From Nemertoderma westbladi (Eukaryota; Xenacoelomorpha; Nemertodermatida; Nemertodermatidae), in contig JAUCBJ010005823.1 in NCBI GenBank assembly GCA_032718475.1, positions 1 through 45,157 of the forward strand: a stretch of 45,157 bases of DNA. Reading direction: 5' to 3'. The translations under genes and the position numbers were made by a program. Position 1 is the stretch's first letter, and each line of letters starts with the position of its first letter. Below the pieces are notes generated by a model. The model saw only the letters and a list, made by a program, of their open reading frames with translations, did not search any database and was not told the DNA's origin. Shown here one piece after another: positions 19,197 to 29,400 of the stretch.

Positions 19197-20337
19197 GAAA
19201 TATGTGGCTGGCCACGAGAAAAGGGACCTTATGTCGCAAAACCTGATTCTGAGATAATCGCGTTTAAAGTTTCCCTCTATTTTTGAACAAATTTAATTGG
19301 ATTATCTATTTAGAAATGTATAAAACGATGAGGGAAATTCAAATTTGTTCTGATATTCAAGATACCTAGAAAAGTCTAGATACCTAGAAAGTCAAGATAC
19401 CTAGAAATTGTCTGTATTTAGGACTTTAATAAATGGTACTAATACGGGTAGGTAGGCCTACAGTTATTTTTTAAATGTAATATGGCTGTCATTTTGCTAA
19501 TTTCTGTTCGTTAGTTCTGAAATTTTGTAAGCACCTACTTCGATAATAAGTGACACTGAAAAATGAAACCCAGACTGTAATATTCAATAGTCTACCGCTA
19601 GGGGGCGATAATGTTCTAGAATGTAATTTGCTTGTCATTTTGTTAATTCCTGTCCGTTTCTTTTGAAATTTTGTAGACACCTTCTACAATATAAAATAAT
19701 ACTGGAGAATGAATCCTAGACTGTAATATTCAATTGTCTACCGCTAGGGGGCAATAATGTTCTAGAATGTAAATTGATTGTCATTTTGGTAATTCCTGTC
19801 CGTTTGTTTTGAAATTTTGTAGACACCTACAATATAAAATGACACTGGAGAATGAATTCTATCCTGTAATATTCAATAGTCTACCGCTAGGGGGGCGATA
19901 ATGTTCTAGAATGTAAAATTTTTTTGAAAAAAAATTTATTTTTTTGAAAAAAAAATTATTTTTTTGAAAAAAATTTTAAAATTACAAATAAAAATTTTTT
20001 TTGGTTAGGGGCGTACATGTTTTTTTGAAAATTTTGCATAAATTTTTTTTTAATAGTTCATTAACAATATTAATAGTTTCAAAGTGTTAAAAGTTTGACA
20101 AAAAGCCGAATAACATTGACCTGCCTAACTATATAGCAAGAATTGCTATGAAATTATTAACCTTTTCAATTTTTTTAAAAACAAAATTATTTTGAAAAGA
20201 GCTACCCGAATTACCTTCACATAAATCGCTATAACTTTTTTTTTGGAAATAGATATTGAGACACCGTTTTTTTCGTTTTTTTTTTGTCGACCTCCGGTAA
20301 CATAAGGTCCCTTTTCTCGTGGCCAGCCACATATTTC
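19197..20337. mobile_element. 1.14-kb element with perfect 38-bp terminal inverted repeats
   Basis: The 38 bases at 19,197-19,234 (starting GAAATATGTGGCTGGCCACG) are exactly the complement of 20,300-20,337. The interior has three direct copies of a block of about 145-170 bp (near 19,570-19,740, 19,710-19,880 and 19,850-19,915) that share TCTACCGCTAGGGGGC and 'AATGTTCTAGAATGTAA'. A/T-rich filler with many TTTTTGAAAAAA blocks follows. No transposase is encoded. It is a nonautonomous DNA transposon with identical ends, so probably young. Its superfamily is unknown because no target duplication could be fixed. Confidence 0.85.
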
Positions 20338-21021
20338 TATATTTATTCTAAATTTTCTATATTTATTATTTTGCAGATTATAACACCAGAAATATCTGAA
20401 ACGCAGGTTAAAGTAAGCAATAATAACTACAGTAACTCACGTAGGCCTCATTGAGATATGACAATAACTAGCAAAGCTATAATAATTAATTTGAAGATTG
20501 CATTTTATTAAAAAATATCACTAATCATTGTTAAAATCTGATGTAAAAAATTAAATAAATCTAACGTATTTTAACGTAGGTATATGGTTCAATTCTAACT
20601 GTAAATTTTTAAGGAATGTCTGACATAAACCCAAAGTTAGATTAACGTTGGTGGGTTGTAGGGAAAGTGGAGATGGGCTTTATTATGTGGTGGTGGTGGT
20701 GGGGGGGGGGGGGGGGGGGGGGGGGGTTATATTGTTTCGTATTTTTAATCAAAAAGATTATTCTTCTAGAATATTATTAATAGAATTCAGAAACATAAGA
20801 ATGAGGATCCGAACAATATGTTTACAGTTAGTAGGTATGTAGTTTTACACCGAATTAACGTAACGACCGCTGGTGATATAAAGACTGATAGTTTAATAAG
20901 TAATATAAATGTATGACAGGTAAATTTGTAATATAATTTCGGATGTTTGAAAACGACACTAGTTAATGATTTATCAATAATTTATCTCTCAATTTATCAT
21001 TTACAACCTTATAATTTTTAG
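20338..21021. other. Interval downstream of the ADAM gene
   Basis: Contains the poly-G run at 20,701-20,726; no gene seen. Confidence 0.4.
20701..20726. repeat. Poly-G homopolymer (26)
   Basis: The longest of the eight runs. It is preceded by TGGTGGTGGT, so the G tract extends a (TGG)n repeat. Confidence 0.95.
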
Positions 21022-21027
21022 TTTATT
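21022..21027 (-). promoter_or_regulatory. Polyadenylation signal AATAAA for the ADAM gene
   Basis: Canonical AATAAA on the minus strand about 60 nt beyond the stop codon of the ADAM gene, a suitable distance for its 3' end. Confidence 0.65.
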
Positions 21028-21088
21028 GATTCAGCAGTCATATTTCTCATACACCAAATTGACAACCAAGGAACCAACTAACTTAATT

Positions 21089-23406
21089 CTAGTAATACAT
21101 ATATGACGGATTATCATAAGAAGAGGAAGCCACATTCCGATGGAGCCTCGGCAGAGGTGGTGGTGGTTGTCTTGGCGCAGTTTGTACTTCGCTGTAAGAC
21201 CTAACACCTTGAGGGTAGTGTTGTAAACCACGACCCTGAGGTTGAAAACTGTACCGCAGTACCGGCATTTCTTTAAACTGCTGTTGTTGTCGAATCCGGG
21301 ATCCTAACTCATTCATAAAATTATCATCAAGGACAGTCCCGAGATGATAATCAGCACGGGGCACATTAATATATGGTACAACATTAGAGACAGTTGCTAC
21401 TGGTAAATGTGGCTCCTCAAAGTGACTAGGTTCTCGTTTTTTTGATAGGCCCTTACAAAAACGAACGGTCACAGCCAAAATAATGACGATAATAATGATA
21501 CCGGCAATTACACTGTATAGAACTGTCTTTGAATTATCCCAATTGAGACCGAACATGTATGTTGGTTCGGCTGTGGTTGTATGGGCATCCGCATTACGGT
21601 TGGTTATATTCATGTAAAAAATGATCTGTTCCGTTTTTGACACAATATCCGAATCAAATTGGCATATAACTTTGCAAGTCCACAACCCGTTATCAGATGA
21701 TGATGCTCCAATACGCAAATTACTATCTGATGACGTATATCTACCATTATGATGCCACGACTGATCGCAGTCTTGCGAAGAAGCTCTATATAGGCACTGT
21801 GCTTCCACATTAGAAAACTCTTCAACTTTAACATCACTGCCATTCGTGACAGATGTGCCTTGTAAAGATATAGAAATAATAGGACCATACTCCACATGAA
21901 GAACAACTGAACAAGATATTGACTCAGCAACATATGTTGCCATGCATGACAATTTTTTATCATGATGGTCTATAGTTGGGCGATGAAGGCGTATAGATTT
22001 ACAGTTGTTGTTGTTTTGCACACTTGGACAACTCATTCCTGGTAAAGTTACACCATCAAGTGTCCATGTCAATGATACAAAATTGTTTGTAAATGTGTTC
22101 TGAGCTTGACATGAAATAACAGGCCATTCCAAACCACTGTCGATGTGGTTGACGAAAACCCCATCAACATTTGAACAAACTATTGATATTGGTGGATGAG
22201 ATGTGGTGTTAAAACCGACACCTGGTGTATTTGAGACTATATGAGTGGTATTACCACCAGTTGAAAATGTATTAGATGTAGTTAATGATGTAGATGGAAT
22301 TAATGCTGTTGAAGTAACTAATGTTGTAGATGTAGCTGTTGGTGTGGTTGTAACCTCTGATGTGGATGTAACTGGTGAGGTGGATGTAGAAACGGCAGAC
22401 AGGGTTGCCATTGTTTCAGGACCAACTACTTGAAGACAATTAACACCACTGTAACCTTGATCGCATTGACATTCGAGAATGTTGTTACAAGTTCCATGGA
22501 TTCCGCAATCAATTTCACAGGTTTCGAGATTATCAATCAAAACACATTCTTGATTAACGCACACTTTATCCATATCATTACCACAGATTTGACCATCAGG
22601 AACCATTTTATAATTATCTATATTACTGTCATCTGTAATCACGAATTTAGTACAATTAACTCCTGAAAAACTTAATGTTGAATATGCTGCAATATCGAAA
22701 TTATTTATCTTCGATATTTCAAAATTGTTACAAAACAGAACCCCGCATTCAGAATTCTCATTGGTGCACGACACAAGAGGATTTTTATTACAGTAACCAT
22801 AGGCAACATTGGTATTTAGAGAACTAAAACAAGCATCAACTGCTGCTTCAGATTCTTGACCCAAGTATTGTTTGCACACGTTGGTAGATGAGGCACAATT
22901 ACCGTTGTAACATGTTCCTGAAGTCACCCCGTCAGAAGTGCACAAAGTTCCATCAACAATAAAAGTATCAACTGGACATTCAGCTGATAAACCATCGCAA
23001 TATTCAGCAATATCACACCAAGTATTATGGAGAGGACGGCATGGTGTAGATAAAGGTTTAACCTGACACTCAGAACAACAAGGTAAAGCATTAGAACAAG
23101 CCGCTTCTTCTTTCAACAAACATATTTCAGCATCACAACATGAATCATCACAAGTCGTAGGATCACCACAATCGCATTCCTCTCCAGTCTCTAAGTAATG
23201 GTTTCCACATATCGGTCCTCCATAGATAACTTTGGGTTGGTCGTACAAACACGGAAACTTGTCTTCTGTAATCCCAACTAATGTTTCAGTACTGCAGTCT
23301 GTCCATTTTTGAGCCAGACTCAGAGAGTTGCTTGATGAATTCATTACACACGATTCAATTGTCGATTCACTGCAATAGCAACTGGTTGGATCGTAGTGAC
23401 GAAGAC
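21089..23406 (-). CDS. ADAM exon 4: third zinc histidine to C-terminus
   Basis: A single 2,318-bp exon after TTTTGCAG|GT. It holds the last zinc ligand, Met-turn, disintegrin, Cys-rich, EGF, stalk, both Ig-like domains, membrane span and tail. Vertebrate ADAM genes split this part among many exons, so massive intron loss or retroposition of this half is likely. The Ig assignment rests on the Cys...Trp...Cys spacing: 'VISCQAQ', 'LTWTLDG', 'KKLSCMATY' for the first and 'VEAQCLY', 'SWHHNG', 'DNGLWTCKV' for the second. Confidence 0.93.
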
Positions 23407-26400
23407 CTGCAAAAATATAAAAATTATAGTAATAAAAATGTAATAAAAGGGCCGGAAAGCTGCACTCTCTGATTCATGTATGTATTGTATTACTTACTTA
23501 CTGCATAAAGGTGAGTACGGTGAGCAGCTACATGGCTCGAATATTTACTTATCCATCCGTATAGTATTAGATACCCCACGCACCAAGCATTTATAATATT
23601 CTAATATAATATGAATGATATATTACGTGGAAAAATTATAAGAGATCATAACATTCTATACTACACCATGCGTGTCTCGTAATACGTAATCATTTTCTTA
23701 TGACAAGGATCTCCGATATGAAGCAAATGTTTATTTCCCTTTTTTCCAGTTTCATTGTGTAGTAATTAATGATTTATTGGTCGAAGATTGCCGCTCTGGG
23801 TATCAGAAGTCGTCCACACACTTAACACAACATTTTTCGGAGCGTTTCAATCAGACATTTCCTGCGAACTGTCGAACTTAATTGTCAAAATCTTGGTCAA
23901 CCTAAAGTTAAGAAAATGACCCAAACTAGCAGCAAACTAGCAAACCAAACTAGCAGATCCAATGATCTAAGGAAACTTCGGGCTAACTCTAGTGATTGGG
24001 AGAGTACTCCCACGTCACCAGCAAAATCCAGATCAACCTAGTGGATTTCCTAGTCTTCTGGGGAGAGTATAGGATGTGTTATCATCACCCCATCTTCAAT
24101 ATTAGTATAAATAGTTGTGTTGAACGTAATAATCCCCAGATGTTGCCGCGGAGCATCCACTGCCGTACATCCTTGAATAGTAGCTAAAAGAGTACCAGTT
24201 CCCTTGGAAGTATAATTCTTCTGGGGGGACCCGCAATGGAAATAAGTTGTCAGACTTAGTGCGAAATCCCTGGACTAACAAGTTTACTTTTTAAGTAGCC
24301 ATCGTAGAAGGCTAAACAACTATCGGAAATGGGACTGTAGATGAAAATATTTCAAAAATTAGTATAACTCAATGAAAATTATCGGTTAAACTTGGTCACA
24401 AGCAAATAAATTTGGGGCGAATATGAAATATAATTTCATTACAATATTGTGATTAGAAAGCCAGATAGGGGAGGGGCTCTATATACGACATTAAAATTCA
24501 CCCGTGATGAGGAAAATCGCCGCAAATAACAAATGATTAATCCCCAAAATAGATCTACATCCTGTTCTAAAGATTTATATTCTAGTTCTATTGATCTATT
24601 AGTTTATTGTTTTGGTTAGAATATCGTGCCACTGTAAACTCCTCCTTTTCCTTAATTTATATTTTAACATTGAGACGAGATATTAATTCGACTGGAATAT
24701 ATTTGTGTTTAGTTTAACCCCATGTCTTTAGGAAATATAATTCCCCCCCCCCCCCCCCCCCCCTTTCCCTTAATATTTTTAAGTTAATTAAAAAAATTAA
24801 TATATTTAATTTTAAATTTTAAAATTAAAATATTTAAGCCCAATGATATGCGACCAGTTTGCGCCAATTCTATGTTACATAACACACAAAAAAATAATGT
24901 CGTCTGTTAGTCGGCATGTCTGTTAAAAAATAATAAATGGTGCTAATTTACTGAAATTTTCACCTTTGGGGGTTTTTATGTTCGCTGAATTCATTTCCGA
25001 TGTCAGTGTTCATGTTTGATGGAATATAGGCTGTTTGTCGGTATGTCTGTCAAAAGTCAAACAGAGAAACCGACAGCCCTTATTAGGTCTGGTATGAAAA
25101 CTGACTTCAAAAATAAAATAACCAACCAGGAAAATCCCCATTTCGAAAATTTTAGAATGGAAACCATTGCTAAAGTGTGCAACAAACCTAAATTGTGGCC
25201 CATTTCGTGTGCGACCGTGTTGCTTAGGAACGCTATATCGTTTCCGTGGTAACCTAATACACCCGAGCTAGATCTATCCTGACACATTCCATCGACTGCA
25301 GCCAGACCCAGTACATTGTCATCGAATGAAGCGTTTGTTATCAATTGCGCGTTGTCGAAACTGGTAACTCTAAATATAATTAGCAAATCGACATAATAAT
25401 ATATTATATAAGTTATACATATTTATAATATATCCTATCACTGATTGATATTAAGACGTTTAGATTTCAGGGGGATGGGGTGGGATCACATCTATGCGAA
25501 ATAAGATTATACTTAAATTTGGCGCTTACTGTATATAAGTATTATTATTTTTTCACGATTTGTTTTAGAAATTTATACTCACTCATTATGTGTATCAAGC
25601 CAGTCTCTGAAATTATCTAATGTGGTTTCCGCGATTACAGAAATTTCAATAGGATTTCCATTGTTCCAGATATGAATACAAGCCAATGCGATCCTAAGAT
25701 AATATAGAATGAATTTAAAATCGTGTCTAAAAAATTAAAAAATATTCCTTTAAGTGAAATATACATAATTGTCTAAATATTACAAGTTAAAATACCACAA
25801 TTAAACAAATTTATTAAATTATTGTAAATAAATTATTTAAGGAGAAATTACGGATAGCAAAAATACTAAAATATAAAACGCAAAAGTTACAAAAAACGTT
25901 GAAGTAAAAGTTAAAATCGAGGAAACGTGACACAAATCCAACCTCAGCGAGTTAATATATCGTCTCACATGATAATTTACAGTATTATCAATTAATTAAG
26001 GGAAAGGAGCAGGTAGGCCTACAGTAAGTTTGTAGCACAGTAAGGAGCAGATGGCCTACAGTAAGTTGATAGCACAGTAAGGAGCCGGTGGCCTACAGTA
26101 AGTTGGTAGCACAGCGAGGAGCAAGTAGGCCTACAGTAAGTTGGTAGCACAGTAAGGAGCAGGTGGCCTACAGTAAGTTGGTAGCACAGTAAGGAGCAGG
26201 TGGCCTACAGTAAGTTGATAGCACAGTAAGGAGCAGGTGGCCTACAGTAAGTTGGTAGCACAGTAAGGAGCAGATGGCCTACAGTAAGTTGATAGCACAG
26301 TAAGGAGCCGGTGGCCTACAGTAAGTTGGTAGCACAGTTAAAGGAGCAGGTAGGCCTACAATAAGTAGGTAGCACAGTAAGGAGCAGGTGGCCTACAGTA

Positions 26401-29400
26401 AGTTGGTAGCACAGTTAAAGGAGCAGGTAGGCCTACAAGAAGTAGGTAGCACAGTAAGGAGCAAGTGGCCTACAGTAAGTTGGTAGCACAGTAAGGAGCA
26501 GGTTGCCTACAGTAAGTTGGTAGCACAGTAAGGAGCAGGTGGCCTACAGTAAGTTGGTAGCACAGCGAGGAGCAAGTAGGCCTACAGTAAGTTGGTAGCA
26601 CAGTAAGGAGCAGGTGGCCTACAGTAAGTTGGTAGCACAGTAAGGAGCAGGTGGCCTACAGTAAGTTGGTAGCACAGTTAAAGGAGCAGGTGGCCTACAG
26701 TAAGTTGGTAGCACAGCGAGGAGCAAGTAGGCCTACAGTAAGTTGGTAGCACAGTAAGGAGCAGGTGGCCTACAGTAAGTTGGTAGCACAGCGAGGAGCA
26801 AGTAGGCCTACAGTAAGTTGGTAGCACAGTAAGGAGCAGGTGGCCTACAGTAAGTTGGTAGCACAGTAAGGAGCAGGTGGCCTACAGTAAGTTGGTAGCA
26901 CAGTTAAAGGAGCAGGTGGCCTACAATAAGTAGGTAGCACAGTATGGAGCAGGTGGCCTACAGTAAGTTGGTCGCACAGTTAAAGGAGCAGGTAGGCCTA
27001 CAATAAGTAGGTAGCACAGTAAGGAGCAGGTGGCCTACAGTAAGTTGGTAGCACAGTAAGGAGCAGGTGGCCTACAGTAAGTTGGTAGCACAGTAAGGAG
27101 CAGGTGGCCTACAGTAAGTTGGTAGCACAGTAAGGAGCATGTGGCCTACAGTAAGTTGGTAGCACAGTAAGGAGCAGGTGGCCTACAGTAAGTTGGTAGC
27201 ACAGTAAGGAGCAGGTGGCCTACAGTAAGTTGGTAGCACAGTAAAGAGCAGGTGGCCTACAGTAAGTTGGTAGCACAGTAAGGAGCAGGTAGGCCTACAG
27301 TAAGTTGGTAGCACAGTAAGGAGCAGGTGGCCTACAGTAAGTTGGTAGCACAGTAAGGAGCAGGTGGCCTACAGTATGTTGGTAGCACAGCGAGGAGCAA
27401 GTAGGCCTACAGTAAGTTGGTAGCACAGTAAGGAGCAGATGGCCTACAGTAAGTTGGTAGCACAGTAAGGAGCATGGGGCCTACAGTAAGTTGGTAGCAC
27501 AGTAAGGAGCAGATGACCTACAGTAAGTTGGTAGCACAGCGAGGAGCAAGTAGGCCTACAGTAAGTTGGTAGCACAGTAAGGAGCAGGTGGCCTACAGTA
27601 AGTTGGTAGCACAGTAAGGAGCAGGTGGCCTACAGTAAGTTGGTAGCACAGTAAGGAGCAGGTGGCCTACAGTAAGTTGGTAGCACAGTAAGGAGCAGGT
27701 GGCCTACAGTAAGTTGGTAGCACAGTAAGGAGCATGTGGCCTACAGTAAGTTGGTAGCACAGTAGGGAGCAGGTGGCCTACAGTAAGTTGGTTGCACAGT
27801 AAGGAGCAGGTGGCCTACAGTAAGTTGGTAGCACAGTAAGGAGCAGGTGGCCTACAGTAAGTTGGTAGCACAGTAGGGAGCAGGTGGCATACAGTAAGTT
27901 GGTTGCACAGTAAGGAGCAGGTGGCCTAAAGTAAGTTGGTAGCACAGTAAGGAGCAGGTGGCCTACAGTAAGTTGGTAGCACAGTAAGGAGCAGGTGGCC
28001 TACAGTAAGTTGGTAGCACAGTAGGGAGCAGGTGGCCTACAGTAAGTTGGTTGCACAGTAAGGAGCAGGTGGCCTACAGTAAGTTGTAACCCAGGGATTT
28101 TTCCCCAAATCACTGCAAATAGCTAAAATGATTCCATCCTTTAAAACCGAAGATCCAACGCACCCAAACAATTATCGTCCCATTTCACTCCTCCCGATTT
28201 TAAGTAAAACATTTGAACAGATACAATCATACATCTCCAAACACTACATTATGTCAAATTCTCGGATAGTACTTATTAAGTCATATCTGAACCCAATCTG
28301 GACACAATCTGGACCAATCTCGAGAATTATACCAAATCTGAATCCAATTTGAATCGAAAATAGAAAGTGGGGTGAAAATTATTAATTTAAGTATTAACAA
28401 TGTCCGAGTTCGCTCGACCTAGTAGAAGTAGTAGTAGCATTAACAATTTTGAAATATGTGAGGTTTGATCAAGAAATCGACCTACCGTTGCAAAATATTA
28501 TTTCACAGAATTTGAGGTTGAAGTCAAAATAGTCAAAATAGTATAAATTCTTCATATTATGAAGAATTTATACATCTCTTTTTTTCAGTATTTTAAAGTA
28601 TTTAAATTTGCAGGCAGCCGCAGCACACTACTGCTGTATTGGGGACTGCAGTTACTGCTGTTTTGTACTGCTGTCGCTGTGCAGTCGTTACCGTTATAGC
28701 TCACCTCTACCGGTAGGTAGTATCCCAATTGACAACTACAGAACTATGGCTGAACGGTTCTCGTAGCAGTTCGATCCCAGACATGGACTTAAAACATCTT
28801 AAAACATTCTGTAGTTGTCAGTTGGGATACCGCCTACCGGTGCGGTAGAGGTGAGCTATACGTTAACGACTGAATGACGGCACAGCAGTACAATACATCA
28901 GTTACTGTAGTCCCCAATACAGCAGTAGTGCTGCGGCTTAAATCTAAAAAGAAGAGATTTAAAAAATTATTCAAAGTTCAAAATTGTTAATGCAAAAATT
29001 AATAATTTTCACCCCTCTTTCTATTTTCGATTCAGATTGGGTTCAGATTTGGTATAATTCTCGAGATTGGGTCCAGATTCGGTCCAGATTGGGTTCAGAT
29101 AGGTTCAGATATGACTTTAGCCCAAATTCTCAATATGGTTTTCGCCCTAAAACATCCACATCGCATGCCCTCCTCTCAGCCATTGAAAAAATTCATAAAG
29201 CACTAGACCAGAAAACGACCTGCGCTATTTACATTGATCTCTGAAAAAGGCCTCCGATACAATCAACCATAAAATCCTAGTAAATAAACTAGAAAGCTAT
29301 GGCTTACGCGTGCTTCCTCTGAAACTAATTACTAGCTTTTTATCATCCCGACTACAGTGTAAGTATCCGTAGGAGGAGTACAGGAGGAGTACAGGAGGAG

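Larger units (their letters stand above)
23407..25187 (-). other. ADAM intron 3
   Basis: 1.78 kb, GTTTGT...TTGCAG. It contains the repeat copy at 24,598-24,670, the C21 run at 24,743-24,763 and the third copy of the 14-15 kb repeat. The part from 23,407 to 24,590 has no recognised feature. Confidence 0.75.

Noticed and set aside
22245-22666. Plus-strand open frames within the ADAM exon
   Set aside because: They are shadows of the Ser/Thr stalk, EGF and Cys-rich coding sequence on the minus strand.
26003-28087. CRISPR-like regular repeat spacing
   Set aside because: The array is fully tandem with no unique spacers, and the host is an animal genome.
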